A DNA stretch of 16,441 nucleotides from Clostridiales bacterium UBA1779. Lineage in GTDB: Bacteria > Bacillota > Clostridia > Oscillospirales > CAG-272. This document shows, in pieces, positions 1-5,974 of the stretch. The notes beneath the pieces were generated by a model. It was not told where the DNA came from. It was given only the letters and a program-made list of their open reading frames with translations, and ran no database searches. The stretch covers positions 4,653-21,093 of the forward strand of contig DCGL01000004.1 in NCBI GenBank assembly GCA_002314565.1. Reading direction: 5' to 3'. The number at the start of each line of letters is the position of its first letter. Positions within the stretch are counted from its first letter, which is position 1. Position numbers and translations under genes: made by a program.

Positions 1-862
1 CCGAGAGCGGAGGAATGAGGTCGGGACAGTCTTTGGCATCCAGGCAGAGTGCGCGAAGAGACGCAGGACTTGAAGTTATGAGTCCTTTATCTTCTGTGAT
101 ACAGGCCCCCATACTGCTCAGAATACTGATAATGATTTTGTCACCTTGTACGCTTTTCGTATTGAGTCCCGAAACCGTAACCGGATTTTTTCCGATTGCA
201 CCTGCGACGAGAAGATATGCGGCACCGGACCAGTCAGCTTCAATCTGTTGGGTATCGCAGCCCGGAAAACGTCCGCAGCCCCTGCCGAAGAAGTCTTCAG
301 TGCGGTCGTAACGTTTTAAAGAGAAGCGTGATATTACGTCGAGCGTCATATCAACGTAAGGCCGGCTGACGGTCTGCCCTTTGACTCTTACGGAACCGCC
401 GGCCAAAGCTTTGGCAAACAGCAGGCCTGACAGGGTCTGTGAGGACAGAGAGGCATCGACTTCCGTTATATCGCTCAAAATCTCATCACGGGTCAGCAGC
501 GTCCCTCTCACCCGTTCCCGCAGCCGTTCGTCTGCTTTGTAAGCTACATCTGTCCATAAGCTTTGCATAACGGGCAGAAACAGTCTCATCACCGTTCCGC
601 AGTCTCTGAAATCCGGAATAATGCAGGGTGCTTGAGGGAAATCCGAAGCCGGAATAACGGTTACGGATTCGCTGTCTCTTTCAATTTTCGCTCCGAAAAC
701 GGGAAGTGCAGAGAGAGCCGTTTCTATATCGGAGCAGGAGTCCGACAGTAATACTCTGCAGGGCTTTTTTGAAAGCGCTGAGCAGAGAAGAATTCTGATT
801 GCCTGTGATTTAGACGGAGGAGCCAGCAGCTTTTCTTTAAATCTGACGTTATGAAATATCAT
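1..862 (-). CDS. aroA: 3-phosphoshikimate 1-carboxyvinyltransferase (EPSP synthase), 3' part outside window
   Basis: Transfers the enolpyruvyl group of PEP to shikimate 3-phosphate, the sixth step of the shikimate pathway, in the cytoplasm. I translated the reverse strand from ATG at 862: it is open to the window edge, giving about 287 of the roughly 420 residues usual for the family. Visible motifs are APPSKSQAIR (residues 14-23, with the conserved Lys18, Ser19 and Arg23 of the substrate site), DCGTVMRL (87-94, the GTxxR loop), EADWSGAAYLL in the second half, and DAKDCPDLIPPL near the edge, matching the usual D-x-x-D-x-x-P stretch. The ATG lies one base after the aroB stop, so the two are translationally coupled. 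The residue after the GTxMR arginine is Leu where the E. coli-type enzyme has Pro; this is common in other EPSPS classes. The family call is firm; the C-terminal catalytic residues cannot be checked. Confidence 0.93.
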   Translation of the reverse strand, partial: MIFHNVRFKEKLLAPPSKSQAIRILLCSALSKKPCRVLLSDSCSDIETALSALPVFGAKIERDSESVTVIPASDFPQAPCIIPDFRDCGTVMRLFLPVMQSLWTDVAYKADERLRERVRGTLLTRDEILSDITEVDASLSSQTLSGLLFAKALAGGSVRVKGQTVSRPYVDMTLDVISRFSLKRYDRTEDFFGRGCGRFPGCDTQQIEADWSGAAYLLVAGAIGKNPVTVSGLNTKSVQGDKIIISILSSMGACITEDKGLITSSPASLRALCLDAKDCPDLIPPLS

Positions 863-863
863 A

Positions 864-1907
864 TCAATCAATACCCGAAAGGAAATCCACGATGCCCTGT
901 CTGTCAAAGCTGAGAACGTCACAGAAGCCCATTGACTTCGGAAAGACTATACGGATTAATCCTGAAGAGGCCTTTTTGTCGGACAGCATTACGTCGGCAA
1001 GTTCAACGTCTGAAAAAGTTACTTCCGGTACAACACAATATCTGCGTGACCAGTCTTCAAATTTATCAAGTAATTCAGCAGAGCAATAGTTTCTTCTGAC
1101 GGCAGCCTTCAGAACCCTGTGACAACCGTATGCAACTGCGAGGCCGTGAGGTATACTGAATTTTGACAGCATTTCAACGGCGTGACCGACGGTGTGACCG
1201 AAATTCAGAGCCATACGAACAGAGGTATCAAACTCATCGGCGTCAACGAGAACTGCTTTGGATTTTACACATTCGCTGATGACGGCTTCGATCAAAAAAT
1301 CACCTTTATCAAGAAGCTTCGGCAGAACATTTTCCGTGATAAACGCATATTTGATAACCTCTGCCATTCCGCAGCTGTATTCTGTTTTGGGCAAAGTTTC
1401 AAGAAAGGCTGTGTCGGAAATGACCCGTTTCGGTCTGTAAAAAGTACCGACCGTGTTTTTGGCAGCCGGAATGTTTATTGCGGTTTTTCCACCGACAGAT
1501 GAATCTGTCATGGCAAGAAGTGTTGTCGGGAGGGATATAAGGTCGATGCCTCTCATATATGTGGAAGCGACAAAGCCGGAAAGGTCACCGACGGTTCCGC
1601 CGCCGAGAGCTATAACACAGCTTTTTCTGTTAATGCCTTTTTCACAGAAAGAATTCCACAGATTCTGTGCGCAGTCAAGGCTTTTTATCTGTTCGGAACA
1701 CCCGGGAATGAAAACGAAAGATGGGCATGAAATGTAGTTTCTTACCTTTTCTGCCCAGAGAGGAGCAACGTTTGAGTCTGAAATCAGTGCGCAAGATGAA
1801 TATTGCGCTGTGAGAGCAGGCAATAACTTATCGGTACAGTCATTGCCGACCGATACTTTATAGCTGTTTTCACTGTCTTTGTGCAGAACCGTTTCAGAAT
1901 AAATCAT
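864..1907 (-). CDS. aroB: 3-dehydroquinate synthase
   Basis: Converts DAHP to 3-dehydroquinate, the second step of the shikimate pathway, using NAD and a divalent metal. The protein has 347 residues, a typical length. Visible are the glycine-rich NAD loop GGGTVGDLSGF (102-112), the substrate-site stretch TDSSVGGKTAIN (134-145), and the expected metal ligands: Glu183 in GMAEVIKYA, His238 in NFGHTVGH and His254 in PHGLAVAYG. His242 is the second histidine of the NFGHTVGH motif. The start ATG at 1907 follows TAGGAG with a 6-nt spacer and is preceded by a plausible sigma-A promoter. aroA follows one base after its stop, forming an aromatic amino-acid operon that leaves the window to the left. Nothing is missing or unusual. 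Confidence 0.97.
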   Translation of the reverse strand: MIYSETVLHKDSENSYKVSVGNDCTDKLLPALTAQYSSCALISDSNVAPLWAEKVRNYISCPSFVFIPGCSEQIKSLDCAQNLWNSFCEKGINRKSCVIALGGGTVGDLSGFVASTYMRGIDLISLPTTLLAMTDSSVGGKTAINIPAAKNTVGTFYRPKRVISDTAFLETLPKTEYSCGMAEVIKYAFITENVLPKLLDKGDFLIEAVISECVKSKAVLVDADEFDTSVRMALNFGHTVGHAVEMLSKFSIPHGLAVAYGCHRVLKAAVRRNYCSAELLDKFEDWSRRYCVVPEVTFSDVELADVMLSDKKASSGLIRIVFPKSMGFCDVLSFDRQGIVDFLSGID

Positions 1908-1937
1908 TATTTTCTCCTACTTGCTTATATCTTATTT

Positions 1938-1966
1938 ATAATACTACAAATTAATAGAAAAATCAA
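1938..1966 (-). promoter_or_regulatory. candidate sigma-A promoter of aroB-aroA
   Basis: On the minus strand TTGATT (1966-1961) is followed after exactly 17 bp by TATTAT (1943-1938). Transcription would start near 1931, about 24 nt before the aroB ATG. The region upstream, to about 1993, is almost pure A/T with runs of T and A and the repeat AATATT-AA-AATATT, which could act as an UP element or bent DNA shared with the divergent rplS promoter. Confidence 0.6.
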
Positions 1967-1993
1967 TATTAAAATATTTTTTTTAAAAAAACA

Positions 1994-2022
1994 TTGACAA
2001 AAGTGAAAGCTTAGTGTATACT
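1994..2022 (+). promoter_or_regulatory. strong sigma-A promoter of rplS
   Basis: A perfect -35 box TTGACA (1994-1999) and a near-perfect -10 box TATACT (2017-2022) are separated by the optimal 17 bp. Expected transcription start is near 2029. The A/T tracts at 1967-1993 directly upstream would suit an UP element, as expected for a highly expressed ribosomal protein gene. Confidence 0.85.
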
Positions 2023-2025
2023 ATT

Positions 2026-2110
2026 GCAGTGCTTTATTGCACAGGGGACAGTCCGCTGCATAAGCTCGTGTAAGAATGTCCTTATTATCCTTAAAAAATT
2101 AAAGGAGGGG
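2026..2110 (+). promoter_or_regulatory. structured 5' leader of rplS, candidate L19 ribosomal-protein leader
   Basis: About 88 nt lie between the expected start of transcription and the rplS ATG. The stretch folds on paper. GTGC (2029-2032) pairs with GCAC (2039-2042) around a 6-nt loop, GCAG (2026-2029) can alternatively pair with CTGC (2056-2059), and GGACA (2046-2050) can pair with TGTCC (2077-2081). Low-GC Gram-positives are known to carry an L19 leader RNA (Rfam family L19_leader) in this position, thought to mediate autoregulation by L19. Position and size fit, but I could not run a covariance model, so the family assignment is an inference from context. Confidence 0.5.
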
Positions 2111-2116
2111 CTTGTA

Positions 2117-2458
2117 ATGGATTTCATTGCAGCTATGACAAAGGAGCAGCTCAAGAACGAAATTCCCGAGATTATCGTCGGTGATAACGTTCGCGTTCAC
2201 AACCGTATCGTTGAAGGTACGAGAGAAAGAATTCAGATGTTCGAAGGAACCGTAATCGCAAAGCGCGGCGGCGGCATCTCCGAAACATTCACAGTAAGAC
2301 GTGTTTCTTACGGTGTAGGCGTTGAGAAGACTTTCCCCGTACATTCCCCCAACGTTGCAGCTGTTGACATCACAAGAAAAGGTGAAGTCAGACGTTCTAA
2401 GCTTTTCTATCTGCGCGACAGAGTCGGAAAAGCCTCCAAGGTCAAAGAAAAGATCTGA
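2117..2458 (+). CDS. rplS: 50S ribosomal protein L19
   Basis: Structural protein of the large ribosomal subunit, at the interface with the 30S subunit. The protein is 113 residues, the usual length. It shows the standard family pattern: an N-terminal helix (MDFIAAMTKEQLKNEIPEI), GDNVRVHNRIVEGTRERIQMFEGTVIAKRGGG, then ETFTVRRVSYGVGVEK, HSPNVAAVDI and a basic C-terminal part RRSKLFYLRDRVGKASKVKEKI. The reading frame is open back to TTG at 2024, but the ATG at 2117 is clearly the start: it follows AGGAGGGG at 2104-2110 and matches the family N-terminus. It is transcribed alone from a strong promoter, with a structured leader and a terminator directly downstream. In many Firmicutes it sits beside trmD; here its neighbours are aroB (divergent) and an ABC ATPase (convergent). 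Confidence 0.98.
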   Translation: MDFIAAMTKEQLKNEIPEIIVGDNVRVHNRIVEGTRERIQMFEGTVIAKRGGGISETFTVRRVSYGVGVEKTFPVHSPNVAAVDITRKGEVRRSKLFYLRDRVGKASKVKEKI

Positions 2459-2469
2459 TTTACCGTCAG

Positions 2470-2511
2470 ATACAGAAAAGGGATGCCGCCCGCGGCATCC
2501 CTTTTCTGTAT
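2470..2511. terminator. bidirectional intrinsic terminator between rplS and the ABC transporter operon
   Basis: A perfect 19-bp stem (2470-2488 with 2493-2511) closes a 4-nt loop. It has a G/C-rich core (GGGATGCCG / CGGCATCCC) flanked by AAAA on the left and TTTT on the right, so either strand gives a hairpin followed by a U-rich stretch. It starts 12 bases after the rplS stop and lies about 40 bases beyond the stop of the convergent ATPase gene, so it can serve both transcripts. Confidence 0.9.
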
Positions 2512-2533
2512 TCAGTCGTTCTGCATTGCCTTC

Positions 2534-2548
2534 CGAGCCGGGGGCTCG
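2534..2548. repeat. small GC-rich hairpin directly after the ABC ATPase stop
   Basis: CGAGCC (2534-2539) and GGCTCG (2543-2548) form a 6-bp stem with a GGG loop, two bases from the ATPase stop codon. On the minus strand no U-tract follows, so it is not a complete terminator by itself. It could add stability to the 3' end of the ABC operon message ahead of the main terminator, or be chance. Confidence 0.4.
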
Positions 2549-2550
2549 AT

Positions 2551-3249
2551 TTATATCAGCATGCTTCTGCCGTCAGCGTCTTTTGCAAGCTTCAGGCTTA
2601 CGTCTGCAAAGTCGGGGCAGCTGACGCTGTCGTGAACGACCGCAAGTACGATTTTGCCCTGAGTGTGTCTGCGTATGGTGTCGGATGTAATTCTTATGCT
2701 TTCACTGTCAAGGCCCGCAAAGGGCTCGTCAAAGAGATAAACGTCAGCATGTCTCATCAGTGCTCTTGCAATGCCGACACGCGCCTGCATGCCTCCTGAA
2801 AGCTCTGAAGGATGAAGAGCGGTGTTGCTGATTCCGAGTTCTGCAAGTATGGAAGCTGCGCGGATTCTTTCTTCTTTTAAAAAGTCGGAGTGTGATAATG
2901 CGGCAGATTTCACGGATTTATCGGAACCGAGCAATACGTTGTCGAGCAGATTGCAGGAATCAAGCAGAGTAGCTGATTGAAAACTCATTGAGACGCGGAA
3001 AGCGTCATTGGCTGTGTTTCTGTTGTGAGATATAGTTTTTAATTCGTTTTCATTGACTTTTATGAAAACGATTTTTCCCGAAGTGCAGCTTTCAAGGCCT
3101 GCTATCAGATCAAACAGCGTAGACTTGCCGGCGCCTGAAGCTCCGCTTACAGAATATATCAGAGAAGAATCAAAGGTATGGCAGAGATTGCAGAGAACGA
3201 TTTTATCTCCGAAGCTTTTTGTGACGCTGTCAAGCAGCAACTGTGTCAT
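2551..3249 (-). CDS. ABC transporter ATP-binding protein, NitT/TauT type
   Basis: Cytoplasmic ATPase subunit that powers the importer formed with the two upstream genes. It has 232 residues, all nucleotide-binding domain: Walker A GASGAGKST (36-44), Q-loop Gln91, signature LSGGMQ (150-155), Walker B YLFDE (171-175), D-loop around 180 and switch His206. Sequence and gene context resemble the nitrate/sulfonate/taurine importer class (SsuB/TauB relatives). The start ATG at 3249 overlaps the end of the permease gene by 20 nt and is preceded by AGAGAGG, so translation is coupled. It is the last gene of the operon; a small hairpin and a strong terminator follow. The substrate cannot be read from this subunit. 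Confidence 0.93.
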   Translation of the reverse strand: MTQLLLDSVTKSFGDKIVLCNLCHTFDSSLIYSVSGASGAGKSTLFDLIAGLESCTSGKIVFIKVNENELKTISHNRNTANDAFRVSMSFQSATLLDSCNLLDNVLLGSDKSVKSAALSHSDFLKEERIRAASILAELGISNTALHPSELSGGMQARVGIARALMRHADVYLFDEPFAGLDSESIRITSDTIRRHTQGKIVLAVVHDSVSCPDFADVSLKLAKDADGRSMLI

Positions 3250-4045
3250 GATGTTTATCCCTCTCTGATTTTTTCGGCAGCCTGATTTTTGAAAACAGAA
3301 ATCCTATGAGCGTTTCCATTGCAAGACTGATTATGATGACCGCACAGGTCCAGGCAAAAAGGTCAGGTGTTTCCAGCATGTTTTTTGCTTCTGTCAGCTG
3401 ACGGCCAATGGAATCCGGTGAGAAAGCAAGAACTTCTGCTGCGATTCCCGCTTTCCATGCAAGTCCTGTTGACACCTTTACCGAAGCAAAAAAGTAAGGC
3501 ATAATATCAGGTACATATATTTTCGTAATTCTGGTTTTCAGATCCGGTCTGAAAATCCTTATCAGCTTTTTATGTGCATAAGGAATTTCACCGATACCGG
3601 TCAGCATATTCTGAAAGACCGGCGGAAAAACCATCAGTGCCGCTATCACGGAGGGAAGAACACCGTGTCCGAGCCACAGCATTGCAAGAATTATGAATGA
3701 AGCAACCGGAGTCGTTTTGATTATCTTTGAAAGAGGCGTCAGAATATGTGAAATCAATGAAGAGAACGAGCAGAGAAGAGCGCATATAATTGCGCACAGA
3801 ATGCCGCTGAGCGTTCCCGCAAGTATTCTCAGAAAAGACATAAAGCAGGTTTTCCAGAAAAATGAACCGGAAATCAGCGTCCACAGTGAAGAAAAAGTTT
3901 CATAAGGCCCCGGAAGCAATAGCTCGGTATTTACACATCGGGCAAAAATCCACCACAGACCAAGCCAGAAAACAAGGGATATAAGAGGATAAATCAGCTT
4001 ATCTTTAATATTATTTGTCTTTTCGTCAGTTGAAAATATTTTCAT
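3230..4045 (-). CDS. ABC transporter permease, NitT/TauT type
   Basis: Integral membrane subunit of the importer, 271 residues from the chosen start. About six hydrophobic segments are visible (roughly residues 17-36, 71-98, 104-125, 128-147, 184-206 and 228-252). The cytoplasmic coupling (EAA-like) loop that docks on the ATPase lies around 160-205 (PDLKTRITKIYVPDIMPYF, then AWKAGIAAEVLA), as in SsuC/TauC-type permeases. The frame is open to ATG at 4084, but ATG 4045 is preferred. It has GGGAGG 11 nt upstream, the product then begins MKIFSTDEK just ahead of the first membrane segment, and its overlap with the lipoprotein gene is 20 nt, the same as at the permease/ATPase junction. If 4084 were used, 13 residues would be added. 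Confidence 0.9.
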   Translation of the reverse strand: MKIFSTDEKTNNIKDKLIYPLISLVFWLGLWWIFARCVNTELLLPGPYETFSSLWTLISGSFFWKTCFMSFLRILAGTLSGILCAIICALLCSFSSLISHILTPLSKIIKTTPVASFIILAMLWLGHGVLPSVIAALMVFPPVFQNMLTGIGEIPYAHKKLIRIFRPDLKTRITKIYVPDIMPYFFASVKVSTGLAWKAGIAAEVLAFSPDSIGRQLTEAKNMLETPDLFAWTCAVIIISLAMETLIGFLFSKIRLPKKSERDKHHDTVAA

Positions 4046-5045
4046 CCGGCAATTTTCCTCCCACCGATGACGGGATAAGGTCATACAGTGCTTTCCAGTA
4101 AGTATTGAGTGAGGTTTGCATTCCGTCTCCGCTGATACAGACTATATTGCAACGCGGAATCGCTTTTTCAATCATTTCTGTATTCGATGCGAGTCCGAGG
4201 AATGCAACGTCTTCAGCTCCTTTTTTTACGTCTGCAGTCAATGATTCACAGGAGGCTTTATACTCCTTCATAAAAAGAGAAACGGTATCGGGATGTGCTT
4301 CGGCAAATTCCGTTCGGACTACGAGGCAGCCCTGTACGAGTTCAGAGGAGTTCAGAAGTTTCCATTCCGCACTGAGGTCGACGGCAACTCTGAGATTCTG
4401 ATTTTTCGAGCAGGCGTTCGTAAGGAGCGGTTCCGGAAGCAGAGATATTTCTGCTTTTCCGGCAGCGGCGGCACTCATTAGTTCATTCGGACTTGTGTAA
4501 GTATAGTCGAGATTCACTTTATCAAGAATTCCGGCCTCTGCGAGCAGTATTTTCAGAACGTACTCGGGATTTGTTCCCTGACCGGGAACGTAAACAGTCT
4601 TTCCGGCAAGATCGGCCAGCGAGTTTACCCTACTGCCGTTTTCGGCTATATAGAGGACCCCCAGTGTATTGATGGCAAGAACTTTGATTTTTCCTTCTGA
4701 TTTGTTGTATATGACAGAAGCAAGATTTGTCGGAATTGCCGCAAAATCAGTCTGTCCCGATATCAGCATTGATGAAATTAAACTTGCTTCCGGATATACT
4801 CCGATTTCAAAGTTCATTCCTTCAATTCCGCTTTCTTTCTGTTTGCGGTTCAGAGGAGCAATACCGAAGCCTGTGGTTCCCGACAAAACGGAAACGTGAA
4901 AGGAAACAGTCTGTACTGCAGGTTCAGACGAATTTTCGCTGTCTTGTGTTATGTCAAAAGAAGTTTCGCTGCTTCCCGAAGCGCATGAAACAAGAAGAGA
5001 AAACAGGGTTAACAGTGTGAGCAATGTTAAAAATGATTTTTTCAT
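4026..5045 (-). CDS. ABC transporter substrate-binding lipoprotein, NitT/TauT (NMT1/SsuA-like)
   Basis: Extracellular membrane-anchored receptor that would deliver substrate to the permease. The product is 339 residues from ATG 5045, which follows AGAGG. The frame is open to 5093, but only the 5045 start puts the signal peptide at the N-terminus: MKK, a Leu/Thr-rich hydrophobic core, and lipobox LVSC with Cys21 as the lipidated residue. A Ser/Glu-rich linker (about 22-46) follows, then a periplasmic-binding-protein type II fold with features of the COG0715 group, such as SLADLAGKTVYVPGQGTNPEY in the middle and an N-terminal strand carrying SGTTGFGIAPL. These relatives bind nitrate, sulfonates, pyrimidines or unknown anions, and nothing here decides among them. 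It lies between the Crp-type regulator gene and the permease gene. Confidence 0.9.
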   Translation of the reverse strand: MKKSFLTLLTLLTLFSLLVSCASGSSETSFDITQDSENSSEPAVQTVSFHVSVLSGTTGFGIAPLNRKQKESGIEGMNFEIGVYPEASLISSMLISGQTDFAAIPTNLASVIYNKSEGKIKVLAINTLGVLYIAENGSRVNSLADLAGKTVYVPGQGTNPEYVLKILLAEAGILDKVNLDYTYTSPNELMSAAAAGKAEISLLPEPLLTNACSKNQNLRVAVDLSAEWKLLNSSELVQGCLVVRTEFAEAHPDTVSLFMKEYKASCESLTADVKKGAEDVAFLGLASNTEMIEKAIPRCNIVCISGDGMQTSLNTYWKALYDLIPSSVGGKLPDENIFN

Positions 5046-5073
5046 TTTCAGCCTCTTTGGTACAATATTTGCG

Positions 5074-5110
5074 TAGCCGCAGGTCGGTGCCACGACAGAA
5101 TTTACGGCTA
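5074..5110 (-). other. inverted-repeat element between the regulator and lipoprotein genes
   Basis: In the 74-bp gap the minus strand reads TAGCCG (5110-5105) and CGGCTA (5079-5074), able to form an outer 6-bp stem. Inside it GTCG (5096-5093) and CGAC (5086-5083) form a second 4-bp stem around a 6-nt loop. No U-tract follows. It could be a leader structure tuning lipoprotein expression relative to the regulator. Alternatively, the inner part GACA/GGTC spaced by 8 nt resembles a degenerate version of the palindrome at 5827-5842 and might be a weak second operator. Confidence 0.35.
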
Positions 5111-5119
5111 TGATTTTTC

Positions 5120-5800
5120 TTATTTTTTACCTATACTGATTTCGTGCAGCATATCCCGGTCAAGTATGAAAAAACAGTTGTCTTCATAACGTGCGGCTCC
5201 GCATTCAGAAAGACGTTCTGCGGCACGGTAAAGTGAAGCTCTTCCGATATCAAGGCAGTTTGCAAGGTCTTTCATTGTCATTCCGGAATCAAAACGTCCA
5301 TCAACGTTTTCTGATGACAGAATGAAAGACGCAAGTCTGCGTTCGGCACTTCCGGACGTTACAGTGTTGATTCTTTTGTTTAAGAATGAAATCTTCTTTG
5401 ATAGTAATTTCAGCAGATTGTTTCTTAGAATTCCGCTGTCGTCTTTGTCCATCATACCGTTTAATTCTTCCTTTGTAAAGATAACGGCGCAGAGATTTTT
5501 CTCGCTGCATGCCTCAATTCCGGTCATAATGGGATAATCGAGAAACATTCCCGCAACACCGACGGGATTGCCCTGAACTGAAAAGCGGAGTATGGTTCGG
5601 CTGCCGTTGTTTTCAGAGTAAATCACAGCTGTCCCGCTGATGATAAGCGCACATTCTCCATTGTGATTCAGCGGAAGAAGAGCTCCTCTTTTTACGTTTA
5701 CGACTCTTCCGCAGACATTGAAAAACGCTCTCAGCTTTTCTTCGTTCAGTCCTTCGAATATTTCATTTCCTATAAGAGCGGATATTATGCTTTCCTGCAT
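5120..5800 (-). CDS. Crp/Fnr-family transcriptional regulator
   Basis: Cytoplasmic DNA-binding regulator of 226 residues. The N-terminal part (about 10-115) has the beta-roll pattern of a cyclic-nucleotide-binding-like domain (VKRGALLPLNHNGECALIISGTAVIYSENNG), a probable dimerisation helix spans about 122-145, and a C-terminal winged helix follows. Its helix-turn-helix is at about 175-197 (TMKDLANCLDIGRASLYRAAERL). I see no cAMP-binding arginine motif or Fe-S cysteine cluster, so the signal is unknown; cysteines lie at 30, 50, 98 and 104. ATG 5800 is chosen because AAGGAG sits 8 nt upstream; an in-frame TTG at 5821 would place the start upstream of this site. It is first in the operon before the ABC importer and is probably its regulator, with a palindrome at its own promoter suggesting autorepression. 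Confidence 0.88.
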   Translation of the reverse strand: MQESIISALIGNEIFEGLNEEKLRAFFNVCGRVVNVKRGALLPLNHNGECALIISGTAVIYSENNGSRTILRFSVQGNPVGVAGMFLDYPIMTGIEACSEKNLCAVIFTKEELNGMMDKDDSGILRNNLLKLLSKKISFLNKRINTVTSGSAERRLASFILSSENVDGRFDSGMTMKDLANCLDIGRASLYRAAERLSECGAARYEDNCFFILDRDMLHEISIGKK

Positions 5801-5826
5801 TATTTGAGCTCCTTCTCGCAAATAGT

Positions 5827-5842
5827 TGTCTCATTTGAGACA
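5827..5842. promoter_or_regulatory. palindromic operator, probable binding site of the Crp/Fnr-type regulator
   Basis: TGTCTCA-TT-TGAGACA is a perfect 16-bp inverted repeat with 7-bp arms. It begins one base after the -10 box of the regulator promoter and covers the expected transcription start (about 5837). A dimeric Crp-family protein typically binds a dyad of this size, and a site here would block RNA polymerase, so negative autoregulation is the natural reading. It also lies about 114 bp upstream of the expected start of the divergent sugar operon. Assignment to this regulator is inference from position. Confidence 0.65.
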
Positions 5843-5843
5843 T

Positions 5844-5872
5844 ATTATACCACGGTTTTTCGGCTTTTTCAA
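5844..5872 (-). promoter_or_regulatory. sigma-A promoter of the regulator-ABC importer operon
   Basis: On the minus strand TTGAAA (5872-5867) and a perfect TATAAT (5849-5844) are 17 bp apart. The expected start near 5837 falls inside the palindrome 5827-5842 and about 37 nt before the regulator ATG. Confidence 0.8.
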
Positions 5873-5913
5873 GACTTATTTTTCTTTTTATTTGCATAAA
5901 GTAAAAAAACCAC

Positions 5914-5942
5914 TGTACAAAAAGTATAAAATGTTATATAAT
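5914..5942 (+). promoter_or_regulatory. candidate sigma-A promoter of the sugar operon
   Basis: TGTACA (5914-5919; 4 of 6 consensus positions) and a perfect TATAAT (5937-5942) with a 17-bp spacer. The start would be near 5949, giving a short leader of about 26 nt before the TTG start of the first gene. The weak -35 box leaves room for an activator. No good catabolite-responsive (cre-like) palindrome was recognised between 5850 and 5974. Confidence 0.6.
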
Positions 5943-5974
5943 ATACTGAATATAAATACATTTGGAGGATTGCC

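Noticed and set aside
1182..1737. Open frames on the plus strand across aroB
   Set aside because: They overlap a fully conserved AroB on the other strand, show no family motifs and no ribosome binding sites; they are antisense shadows.
2024..2116. N-terminal extension of rplS from TTG 2024
   Set aside because: It would place the start upstream of the AGGAGGGG site and at or before the expected transcription start. L19 proteins begin at the MDFIA-type sequence encoded from 2117.
5046..5119. tRNA or known riboswitch in the regulator-lipoprotein gap
   Set aside because: No cloverleaf, T-loop motif or recognisable aptamer core (for example TPP or SAM signatures) is present, only a nested inverted repeat.
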